This document shows, piece by piece, positions 11,201-23,200 of a DNA stretch of 64,000 nt (positions within the stretch are counted from its first letter, which is position 1; each line of letters opens with the position of its first letter). Where the stretch lies: NCBI GenBank assembly GCA_963969495.1, contig OZ018324.1, forward strand, positions 136,368,327 to 136,432,326. The letters are read 5' to 3'. This DNA comes from Ceratothoa steindachneri (taxonomy: Eukaryota; Arthropoda; Malacostraca; Isopoda; Cymothoidae). The notes beneath the pieces are model-generated. The model saw nothing but the letters and a program-made list of their open reading frames with translations, had not been told where the DNA came from and did not search any database. A program made the position numbers and the translations under genes.

Positions 11201-14200
11201 GGTGTCCGCGCACGAAGCAAAAGCGGAACGCAACTCACTTACAGTAAACCTGTCGTTGAAGGGTTCTCTGCCTCTGGAGGTAAAGTCCCGCCGGCGGCCT
11301 TCCGCGACATGACGACGTGCATTGAATGCTGGCGGAGCAGCATCCCGGCTAGAGAATGCCGTGAAGGCGTCGCGAAGGATTCCGCCACGGACGCGGGGTC
11401 CGAGATTGAGGTCCCATTCTCCTGGAGAACGGGAGGGGGGTCCTGCGAGAACTTGCCCCGAATCCTTTTGATTCGCTTCCACACCTCTGCCAGAGGGGTC
11501 TTCCCGTTAAGTGAAGACACGTATACCCGCCAAGAAGAGCGGCGGGCGTGCTTGGAAATATGCCGCAACCTATCCCTAGCCCGACGAAATTCACCGACAG
11601 TGAAATCGTTCGGGCGGCGCTTATAGCGCATGTAGGCATAACGCTTCTGTTTGGGGGCCGTCTCACACTCAGCCGACCACCATGGGAGTGGTCAGCGTGC
11701 AAAACGGCCAGACGTTCTGGGAATAGTAGTCAGGCCCGCGGCGATGGTTACCGGAGAAGAACTCAACGGCCTCATCTACCGACCTAAACTCCTCGACTGA
11801 GATAGAGAATTGAGGGGCTTTCAGGCGGCAGTTGCCCTGAAAATGATATTTGAATAAGAAAGTGATCACTATCATGGAGGTCATCGACTACCCTCCAATC
11901 AAAATCAGGCTGTGCATCCGATAAGTCAAGGCAAGAAAATGAAGCGGTTCTCGGGCAGTGATGCGTAAACTCATCCACATTTAGGACACCTATCTCAAGC
12001 TCTTCGATCAGATCGGCGAGGACTTGTCCCCTGGGATTTATTGAGTGATCTCCCCAGAGAGGATGCCTGCCGTTCAGATCACCATGCAAAAGAAAGGGCC
12101 TCGGCAACCGTGCCACGACGCGGCGGAAGTCTCCCACGTCGAAGTCAGCTGACGGTGGAATGTACGCAATGATAATATACCTCCTATCCAGGTGAAACTG
12201 CACAGCCACTGACTGAAAGGAGGCATCTAAAGTGAAAGGAAGAACGGAGACATCATACCGGGTGTAGGAGAATCGTCACCTTCCCGTTCTCTCTCAGTGG
12301 AGACCCGAGATGGTAACCGCAAGAACATCCAGGCCAGGCAACGCGGGTCATGCTCGTAACCACAGACACTCGCCACTCCTCTGTATGAAAAGCCGAAAGG
12401 TTGTAAACTGTAAGATCTTCCCTAGGAGAGTATATTCAATTTCACTTCAAATAAGAAATTGGAGACGCGTTTCTCTCAAGCTCGAGAGTAAAACCGTTGG
12501 AATAAGAACCCTCCTGGGCTCGTCCACAGCCCCCCCCCCCTCCCCTCTTACCTTTACCCCAGTGCGATGACGAGGTATAAATAAGAAACACTTAGGAAAA
12601 TCGTGGTAGAATACGTCAGTCTCCAGATTAAGACCGGGCTACCGAGACTGGACAGGTAGATTACTTGAGTCGCCAAACTACGAAGTCCCCTGCAAGAGAG
12701 GCAGGGCTACCTAGGGGCTAAGAAACAGCTCATCCTCGAGCTAGTCCCTGGTTATCAAACCGAACGTTAACTTAACTTGGTCAAGTTCAACTTACTCTCG
12801 TCAGAGAGACTCCTCATATCCTGGTGCATCCTAAAGCCGAGGGATATTCCTCGTCCTTGAGAAATTAAGAAAAGAAGAGGGAAAAGGCCCCCCCTCAAGC
12901 CCGTTACCCGGTGGCCACACCAAACTCATAAGTTAACTTGGTTGAGGAACCAAGTTCAACAGAGAAACCCTCCTCCGTTATACTCGCCCTTGAGGAAGAC
13001 TGAAACTAAGAAGAAGCTCATCCTCGAGCTAGTTCCTGATTACCAAACCGAACTTTAAATTAACTTGTTCAAGTTCAACTTATTCTCTTCAGAGAAACGC
13101 CCCCTCCTCGATCCTCGCCCTTGAAGAAGAACCCCCCCCCCCGAGTACAGTCCTCGCCCATGAGGAATTACGTAACGAAGGAGAAAAGCTCCCCCTCGAG
13201 CCCGTTACCCGGTGGTCACACCGAACTTTGTTTAAGAACCAAGTTCAACTTACTTTCGCCAGTGAGACCCTGCCTACCCTGTTGCCTCCTAAAGCACCGT
13301 GATTGTTCTCGCCCTTGAAGGCCTCCCCCCCATTGAATACCGTGTGGACCCCCATCTGCTACACTCGCCAAAGTCCCTCGTGATCTCGACCACCTCCATC
13401 TGGCCGGTAGGCACGCGTCTTGGAGTCAATAACATTCCTGAAGTATTTAAACTCCAGTAGGGACAATTAGCCTATTTCACGTATATTGAAGTGCGTATCG
13501 AATTTAGCCAACTTTAGAGGGTCAAGCTAATTGAAGTTATTATTGTGTATTTTAATATTCGGAGTATTCCTGTCGTTCATGTTTTGTTTTTGTGTAGTAA
13601 CTTGTTAAATTTAAAATATAAGTTTATTTTGGGAATTCCTGGGCGTTTCTCTATATCCTTACGTGTTTGAAACGGCTCTTCTTTAAAAAAAAACAATATT
13701 AGCACTCTTAGATCAAAGCCTACTTCTTCAAAGAAGTATTTCACGTTCCACAGGGAATACTGCTACAAAAGTGGTGTCAGAGGTGGAGTGATAAAAAGTG
13801 GCATCCTGCTACACCGGGTGTAAATCGTGCATCCCCCAGCCAGGCCATCTCGTGGTGGTGGGGTCGCAAGACCCTTATACCCGGAAGGGCGGGCAGGGGG
13901 CACGCGCCTACCATGGTCTCCTGTAGAAAAATAGCTAACGGGGAACGGGACGAGACGAGCCTCCGCAGCTCCTCCCAGTTGGCCAAGAGTCCACGGCAAT
14001 TCCATTGAAGGAATATGCCCTCCAGGCCTAGCTCGGAGGAGACGCGGGGGCCCTCCTCGAAGAGAAGACCCTCACGGGAATAGCCGTACGCTTCCCGGAG
14101 GCAGAACCCCGGGCGTTGTTGGTCGGACAAAGCGCTGAAGGCGCTGTCGCCTTATTGGGGATGTTGGGCTCGCCATGCGAGTCTTTTCCTCCCTCCGCCT

Positions 14201-17200
14201 CGAAACCTTAGGCGGGCGTTGCGGCTTCGGGGGCGGGGGGGCACTGTTTTCGAGGAACCACCGTCTCCGAGCCACTCAGCCCACCACTAGGCGTGGGCGA
14301 AGGAGCCGAATCTCCTTTCTTGCTGTCCTCCTTTCGGGGGACAGCTTTAGGGACCCCAGAAGATGGCCTGACAACCAACTTCAGGGGTGTTGCTTCCTGC
14401 GAGTCTAACGACTCGGTGATGGCGCGTGGCCGTTTCGCCTTACGAGAAACGGTCACGCTGAGGGAAAGGGGGGAGCCCTGTTTTTAGCCGGGGCTGGGTG
14501 TGAACCCTTCGTGCCGCCAGCTTTAGCAGGGGAGCGCACGGGTTTAGTAGAACCCGCAGAAGGGTTCCGAATGGACGCGGAAACAACGGTGCTCGTTGGC
14601 CTGGATGGGCCAGGAGCAGAGGGTGCCTTTCTAACCATTGAGGCATAAGACGTCCCAGGCAGAGCCGGGCGCGCTAGGACGAAGTCCTTAGCCTCGCGGA
14701 ATGAGAGACGATCCTGGGCCTGAACGGCTACTATTTCTTTCTCAAGGAGATATGCACCACATTGCTTCGAAGAAGCGGGGTGCGGCTCTCCGCAATTGAC
14801 ACACTTGGCCACACACGATTTAGACTTATCGTGTGCCGCCTTGGAGCAATTTACACAGAGTTCGGGTGACCCCGACTTTGCACGTCTACATGAACGATTC
14901 GTATGGCCGAAGCGGTGAAAGTAATAGCACCGCCGCGGCAGTGGCACAAATGCCTTTACGCCGTAGCGGTACCAACCGGCACGCACCGACTCAGGAAGCT
15001 TGTCACAGTCGAACGTGACAAAGAGTGTAGGGGTGGGTATGGAGGCCCCTCCCTGTTTTCTCATAACACGTTCGACCTTGACCGCCTCATGGTCGGCCAG
15101 CTCTAAAGTGATGTCCTCTATGGAGTAGTCAACGAGTTCCCTCGCATAAACTCCTTACACAAAGTTCATGGTAGAGTGTGTGGTCACACTCACCGGGATG
15201 CCATCAAGTGTCCGAAGAGCACATATCTTGGCCGCCTCGGCGGGATTCGCCGCATTCGCCAGAAGGGTCCCGTCCGAGAAACGGGTCACCTTCGGCTCTC
15301 TACCAATTACACTAGCTAATGCTCTCCTCTGATGGATCATGTTGCCCTTGGCCAACATGCTGCCATCAGTGGATAGAATAACGAGGAAGCGTTTGAAGCC
15401 AGCGGACTCGAAAACGCCAGGTAACCTCTGAATGAGAGGCCCCGATGTTATCGAGGCTCCGCCCTGCGATCTTTTTGTCTTAGTCATAGTCGGGGGCTAT
15501 AAACCCGGGGGGGCAGACGGGCCAGATGTGCCGATCTTGGCTTGGTCGGACCAGGGAACAGCCGCGGCGAGCGCGTGACACAGATCTTCAGCTTTACCCT
15601 ATCTCCACTTTTCAGTTATAATTGAGCCGCGCTTCCTTTAAATGAGACCACGATCTATAGAAAAGTCTATTAAATTGACTGAGGAATTAACACAAGTCAT
15701 ATTGAAGTAAAACAAACCTTATTTAAAGGAATCGCGCTCTTTTAACTGCTCGGTTTCAGGGTTGCCAATGTTTGAAATAAGGTTGAATTAAATGTTGCCA
15801 GTGTGTGAAATTAATGGTTTATTTTCACAAAAATAGTTAACGAAACATACAAAGTTTAATACATTAGTAATTATAAAAAAAATCAATGCATTACGAAATA
15901 ATATAATTAGGTAGAAGTGCAGGCATTTACTAAATAATAAAGAAAGAAAAAAACAAAATAACAAAACAAATACAACGCCGTGATTGGCCCCCGTCGAAGC
16001 TACGTCTGACCTCATAAGGACTAGATTGTAGCCCAGAAACAGCTCCCCTAAACTGAAGTATTACCCTAATAATAATACCTAGTAATAGTAATAAACAATA
16101 ACTATAATACAATATTAATAATATAAAAATACTACTACTAAATCATAATAACACTGATGACAATAATAATGATAATAATAATCCTAATAATAAAAAGGTA
16201 AAGTATTGCTGAGAGAGGACGAGGGAAAAGAGCACCAAAAACTTTCCCAGGCCCCATTATTCAAGTCAACCCAGTGACAGGGGTCCCTAATTTGCACTCA
16301 GGCCGGGAGGATGTGCACCTCCTCCAGGTACCAAGTGTAACAGGCTACACAGGGTACCCTCTGCGCGGGGCAGTGGCACAAATGCCTTCACGTGGTAGCG
16401 ATACCAACAGGCACGAATCGACTCAGGGAGCCTGTCACAATCGAACATGACGAAGAGTGTAGGGGTGGGTCTCGAGGCCCTTCCCTCTTTTCTCATCACA
16501 CGCTCGAACTTCACCGCTCCATGGTCGGCCAGCTCTAAGGTGATGTTATCTATGGAGTAGTCCACGAGTTGCCTCACATAGACTACTCCTTTCACGAAAT
16601 TCATGGGAGTGCGGCGTCACAATCGCCGGCGAGCCATTAAGTGTCCGAAGGGCACTAATCATGGCCGCCTCAGAAGGGTCCGACACATTCGCCAGATGGC
16701 TCCTGTCCGAGAAACGGGTCACCTTCGGCCCTACAAATCACACTAGCTTGTTCTCCTCTGAATGATCATGTTGCCTTTGGCCAACATGATGCCATCAGTG
16801 GAGGGAATAACCAGGAAACGTTTAAAGTCAACGGACTCAAACGTCAGGTAGTTTCTGAGTGAGGGGCCCCGACGTAATCACTTGCGACTTTGGTCTTTGT
16901 CAGTTCCTCCCCTATCTTGGCCTGGTCGCTTGCCGAAACCGCAGCGGAGGGAAGGAATCCCAACTCCTCTGGTTTTTGTTCTTTCTTTGTGAGAGGGGGA
17001 TGGGGAGTGAACCCCGCTTCTCTGCATCCCCGAAAGGCACCACGAGATTGACAAGGGTTAGACTGTTATGGGTGCACCACTCAGGGGAGGAGTTCGCTCC
17101 TAACCTTGCGGGTCCTCGAGGGCCCGAGCCGCCTGGCGAGAAGCTTACAAAGGGGTTGACTTAGGTTTAGTATTTGGCACTGAGTTCGAGTTGGACCCCA

Positions 17201-20200
17201 TGGAAGATCCTGCCATATGGAGCTAGGTTACCTCCGGGACCACGTCCATTTCAGGGGAAGCCTCCATGCCCTCCCCCCTCCCGAAGGTATCACAGATCCA
17301 TATCGACGGCTCTTTATTCGTCTTCAGCCGGTAGACCACCGACTCCTCGGAAATTCAAAATTGATGATTGCAGCCGGCTGTGCCCAATGGGCACAGCCAC
17401 TCTAAAGGGGTTAGTCCTATCGAGTCGCTCCCACTGGGAGCGGTCTTTTATGTGTCCCCTGCCTGCTTTATTGGCAGTCCCCTGTGACAGGAAAGGAAGG
17501 TTATTGCTGGTCCAGAGGTGGAATTGTCCATGAGTGACACAGAAGGAGCTGAAGGTGAACCCACGTCACACGTATGCCCGGGGCAAGAGTAAAGCTCCTC
17601 TCCGTTAGAAGCAGGTTTTAGGGGCCCCTGAAAAATCAGAGGGGGGGGCACCTTTTCTGAAGTGGAGCTGCCAACGGGCGGATACAAAGTTGGCAAAGGA
17701 AAAGCCCCTCCACCTGTTGAAGGACTATCTCGATTTTCCTCGTCCTTCCCGATACCTAGGGAGGGCGAGGCTGCGTTTGTAACCGGACCTACAAGCGCTA
17801 GCCCACTATTCTTTAAGGTTGTAACATTGAGAAAAGAAAAAGTGCATGGAAGGGAGATACTATGATCTACCAATGCGTTGGAAGGTTAAAAAACTGTCCA
17901 TAGGATCAGAAATTCCAGAATGTAATCATTTACACATACTCGGCCAATGGGTCCAGCTAAGAAGGGGTTTGACAACCCGGCTCACCATTTAGGTGAAATT
18001 GTGCTCGAGCTTTAACCATAAAGGATGGCGCCGGCGTAACCGAGCTCGCGAAAGAAGACAAAGGTTTTGCTGAATGTAAATCCGGGGATGAGAGAGAATG
18101 GCCAAAAAAATACATTCAAGAACAAAAATTAATCAATCCCCTTTCAAATTAAGCTAAATCTCCTGGTATCAACATTCGATGGTGACGTAGTTGCATTCGT
18201 ACGTCATCTCAAACTTTGCGGGGGCTGTAACCTAACAATGGCGACTATAAATTCGCAACTTAAATATAAGCGAGAAAGTAAATGGGTGATTACCTGAACC
18301 TTTTGGTGGGGTGAATGAGGGGTGGAATGAGTTTGTTGGCTTGATTGAGCGCCTCTTGGTTCAAGAAGGAATTGGTCAGAGGTTGAGATGGTGGTCGGAG
18401 CCGCGAGGTAAACGTGTCTTTCAAACTGTCCGGTTGCCTCAAAAGAAGATCCTGAATTTGCTGCGGGAAAGAAGGGTGCTAATAGTGACGGCATCAAAAC
18501 ACTACACTTCGCTACTTAAATGTGTCGATTACTCATTTGGGAAGAAGAGTGCATGAGATTCATTTTCTTTCTTCTATTTATCTGCCGTTATGTGGGATGA
18601 AAAAATACCCATACCATCCTACTTGTGGGGCAGTAAGAATACCCATACCATCTTCCTTATAAGAACATAAGAAAAGAAGTCTGCAAAAAGCGAATTAATA
18701 GCCTATACAAGACAGCTCCTGTTCCCCTCACCTAGTTCAGTCCCACCTAGCATCGTCATCCATAAATATATCCAATCTATTTTTATGTAAAATTCCCCAG
18801 GGAGGACTACTGAGCCTATTTCATTTGTAAACCAATTTCTATCAATCTCTTTCTTAAACTTCCCCATTGTTACGTTTCTTATCTTGTTCACTAAAAATGA
18901 AAAACCATATCTATGTCTCCCCTATTATAACCTTTTACCCACTTGAAGAATTGAATCAAATCCCCTCGAATTCTCCTTTTAAACGTATGTAGATTCAGTC
19001 TCCTAAGCTTTTCACCATAAGGTCAGCTCTTCAACCCATGAATCCTCTTAGTCATCTTTCTTTGCATAGACTTAAGCAAATCATATCCATCCTATAATCC
19101 TAGGAAAAATTTCATCAGGGCCCAGTGCTTTATTAAATTTAATTCTATGTATTTCTTTTGTGACTTATCTCCTTTGTAATTAAAATATACTCTGATTTCT
19201 CCTTGAGTGTAAATACTAACCAAAAGAAAATACTTATTTAACATCCTAGCCATGGCATCACAATACTCGCCGCAGCGAGAAATGGTCGATGGGGATGCAG
19301 CAAGCACCGTCACAGGTGTCCCCCCCCCCCCCACTGTTGCCATATCTTCACAGATCAGAACGAAAGACAGAAACAGAGAGTAAAGTGGGGAAACTGGGTT
19401 GGAAAGGAAGGCGGGGAAGTGATCTGTAGAGATATGGCAAGTGTGGGGACACCTGTGACGGTGCTTGCCCCACCCCATCGTCCATTTCTCTCTGCGGCGA
19501 GTATATCACTCACTAACTCTCCGCTTGTAGTTTTAAGTGGGCTTATTTGATCTAGTCTTAGCCCTGTATAATTCAAAGAAATTTTTGCCTTATTTGACCC
19601 TTTTATTTCATAAATTCTCTTTGCTACCCTAATTAAGTTTTTAATGTCCCGAGTTAGCTCATTATATCTCTGCCTTAATTGACCCTCACCGGTTTTTCTT
19701 TATGTTTCAATAAATGCCCCTTTTTAATGCAGATATAATGTTTAATTTAAGTGGGGCAGAAAGAATACATACCCATAACGCCCTTCTTCGAGTGTCGTAA
19801 AAGACGACTAAGTACAGATAAGGTGAGACAGACAGACAGCGTCGGAGGAAGGCCCACCCTAATCAGGCGACACACAACTATATGCAGGGAAAGGAGGGGA
19901 CGGGGGGGGGAGGTACACTCCAGAAATTCAAGAATGGCACAATCCGCTTGCACGAACAAGCCCCGAGTACAATGGACAAGCGGTAACGAGTCCGCTCAGC
20001 AAGGGAACGGGAGGGGTACGGTAGCGTGCGGGAAGATAAACTAGGCGGGGACACCAAAAGAATGTGCCAGGCAGTTAGAGGAACCACGCAGTCGTCGCAA
20101 TCAAGTGCGGGGAATCGATCCATCAGGTGGCGGTGGCGGTGGCGGTGCGTCCCAAGGTGGGCTCAAGTCGGAAACGACATAAAACGAACTGAAACCATAG

Positions 20201-23200
20201 GGGCATAAGGTGTGGGATGGGGGGGGGGAATGTAGCGGAGCAATGGCGCGCAACCTTTGATTCCCGTAGACTGTTCCATATTCGTTGCCAAGCAGCCCAA
20301 AGAGTTACCCGAGCCCTGCACTATAGGGGCATTCCATGACAAATCAACCCAATTTTTTGACATTGTGAACCTTCAAGTCTGGGACTTTGCTGTAACTTTG
20401 CTATCTAAGAGAGTTTTTGATGCTGATTTCAACGGTGCAACTCTTATTTCTCTACCCTAAACGGTTCTCGAGATGCCGGTGTGTCCATTTCTGGACAGGG
20501 CTGTGGGGTCCCACACTTTGGAGGGCTATATCTCAGAAACCTTTGAGGTAAACCCCACAATATTATATATTATTGGAATCGGCTTGAAAAGCTCTTTTAA
20601 ATGCTGTAAAGTACTAAACATTTGAACAATACTACAAAAAACTATTCAAAAAAGTGTTTTTCAGCAACCCCCCTAGTACAATTAATTCCCCCCCCCCCTC
20701 CCAATTTCTAATTTTTAATTTTAAACATTTATCTACAAATTGTTTAAATAAAATCAATGGACACTCAATGTGAAAAATTTTTTAAAATGACTGAAAAAAT
20801 CAGTTTTTCAACTTTTCTTTAAATTCTGATTTTTGACACTTAAAAAGTGCAGATATTATTAGTTAAAAAATTTTGTTGTTTAATAGTGATATATCAACAT
20901 ATTTGCTTACAATTATTTTTTTTAGATGCTAAAACATGGGTCGTGTGGAATGTTCAGACCCACTAAAAAGATTAAACAAAAATATGTAAAAGACAAAAGT
21001 TTGAAAAATATTAGAAAAATTCCAAGTACTTTGTTAAAAAGAATAAAGGAAAATGGTAGAAATTTAGAAAAAGAAACCCTCCTGTGCGCTAGATGCCGAA
21101 AAATTATTGTAAATGATTCTCTAAAAATACCGGAAGATCAAGAAACTTTCCCAGAAGTGAGTCAAACCCTTCTTTGAATATACCATTGGAACCGAGTATT
21201 TGTGATGTAGAAAAAGTAGAAGAATCCCTTGAAGATTGCAGCCCGGTGAAAACTGAAAGTTTAGCAAGCGCTCTTAAGAATTTAAATGTTACTCCTTTGA
21301 AAAAATGTAAGTACCTACCTATGATGTATAATAAATATGTTCTTGTATATGTAGGTACATATCTATATTCCAACATATTACCTAGTTTAAATTTACTGAT
21401 CATTAATGCTTAATGAAAATTAAAAAAAGTATATATCTTGGCAATTTTCTACTCGTAGGTACCTAACTAAAATAAAGTTTCATTTTTACATTTTTTTACA
21501 GCTGGATTGGCATCTCAGAGGAAAGCAGAGAAAACTTTTGAAAAGGCCACAAGATCTCTGAAAAGGAAATTAGAAGATTCGTATGAAGTTTCTCTGCCTA
21601 GTCCAAAGAAATGAGAAACATACTGAAATGGAAAAGTAAGTGAAACCTATACATATATACTTTTAAAACTTTATCTTATAAGTTTTTACTTTTTTTTAAA
21701 GAAAATTTCTAAAAAATTTTACTTATAATATTTTTAAACTGTTTATTCTCCTTATGCTAAATTTTTTTTCAAATGTTGTAAGTATAGGTACTACTTGATA
21801 AAAGACAAAAATTATTTTTCAGATCATCGGTGAATTTCATTCAACAAGTAATTATGAGAGGAAACTGAAACTTTTAACATTATCTCCATTCACTATAAAA
21901 AAAAACCTGTGAGGTTTTTGGCGCATCTCAGTATTTAGTAAAAAAAAGTAGAGATATTGTTCACAGAATAGGTATTTTTCCAGAAGAACTTCCAAAAGTA
22001 TCTAAGGGTAGTGTAGTGAACTCTGCTACTAAACAATATGTAAAAAGTTTCTATGAATCTGAAGATGTTAGTAGGTTATGTCCAGGTAAAGCAGACTACT
22101 TAAGCGTTAAAAATTTTAGCGGGTGAGAAAGTGCATGAGCAAAAGTGCTTAATACTCCTAAATCTAAAAGAAGCTTTTAAAGTTTTTAAAACTTCTTGTC
22201 CTGAAGATCATAAAATTTTATTTTCTACATTTGCAAGTCTTCCGCCTCAATATTGTGTATTGGCTGGAGCATCAGGAACTCATTCAGTATGCATCTGTAC
22301 ATACCATCAGAATCCTAAACTACAAATTTCAGCTTTAGGTTCCAAAGATGTAAATTATAAACTGCTTATGGAGAAAGCTGTTTGTAGCGTCGAAAATAGA
22401 GAATGCATGATGCAGCTTTGTAATCAATGTCCCAAAGAGGGAGGAGTTAAAAGTTTTCTTCAAAGTTTCAATGAAATTGAATCTCTAACTTACAAGCAAT
22501 GGAATCTTTTGATCAATACACAATTCCTTGAGTGACAAAATTATAAAACTCACTCGCCATCATTATGTGACAAAATCCCAGAATGATTACTTCAAAGAAT
22601 TGAAAAATAATCTCAAGAATGATGAAGTAGTCATTCTTGGAGATTTTTTTGAGAATTATAGTTTCATTGTACAAGATGAGGCCCAGAGCTTTCATTGGGA
22701 GAATTCCCAAGCCACCATGCATCCATTTGTAGTGTATTTTTAAAAAATTATCGATTATGCCATAAAAGTTTTTGTTTTTTCTTCCCTGTACTTAAACATA
22801 ATACTGTTATGGTATACAGTTTGGGGAAAAACTTATACCTTAAATTAAAAATTTATGCTCAAATTTAAATAAAATACACTATTTTACAGATGGATGTTGG
22901 GGGGAGTACAAAAACAAATTCAATTTTATGAACATAACCTACCATTTTGAAGATTTTGGAGTAATATGCGAGTGGCATTTCCATGTAACATCTCATGGCA
23001 AATCCTCCTGTGATGGTATAGGAGCAATTGTCAAGAGATGTGTGTGTAAAGCTAGTTTACAAAGAACCTTTTGTAATCAAATTTTAAATACTGAAGATAT
23101 GTTACTGAAGATATGTTTAAGTTTTGTGAAGAAAACTTAGGTAAAAGCATAAAGTATTTTTATATAGATCACAATGAAATTGAAATAATAGAAATTTTTT

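Larger units (their letters stand above)
8700..12270 (-). mobile_element. I-like non-LTR retrotransposon, 3' part of ORF2 and 3' UTR
   Basis: Read on the minus strand the order is endonuclease C-terminal part, reverse transcriptase, RNase H, then a 3' region. Visible blocks are the endonuclease [17 protein letters not shown] near 12090, the RT fingers [13 protein letters not shown] and [18 protein letters not shown] near 11000-11080, [12 protein letters not shown] near 10800, the catalytic [10 protein letters not shown] near 10530, and [10 protein letters not shown]. Several frameshifts break ORF2, so the copy is dead. An RNase H domain after RT, with a CCHC gag upstream (13.8-15.6 kb), points to the I group (I/Nimb type) rather than Jockey or CR1. 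The element lies in sense orientation inside BTB intron 4. Confidence 0.88.
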
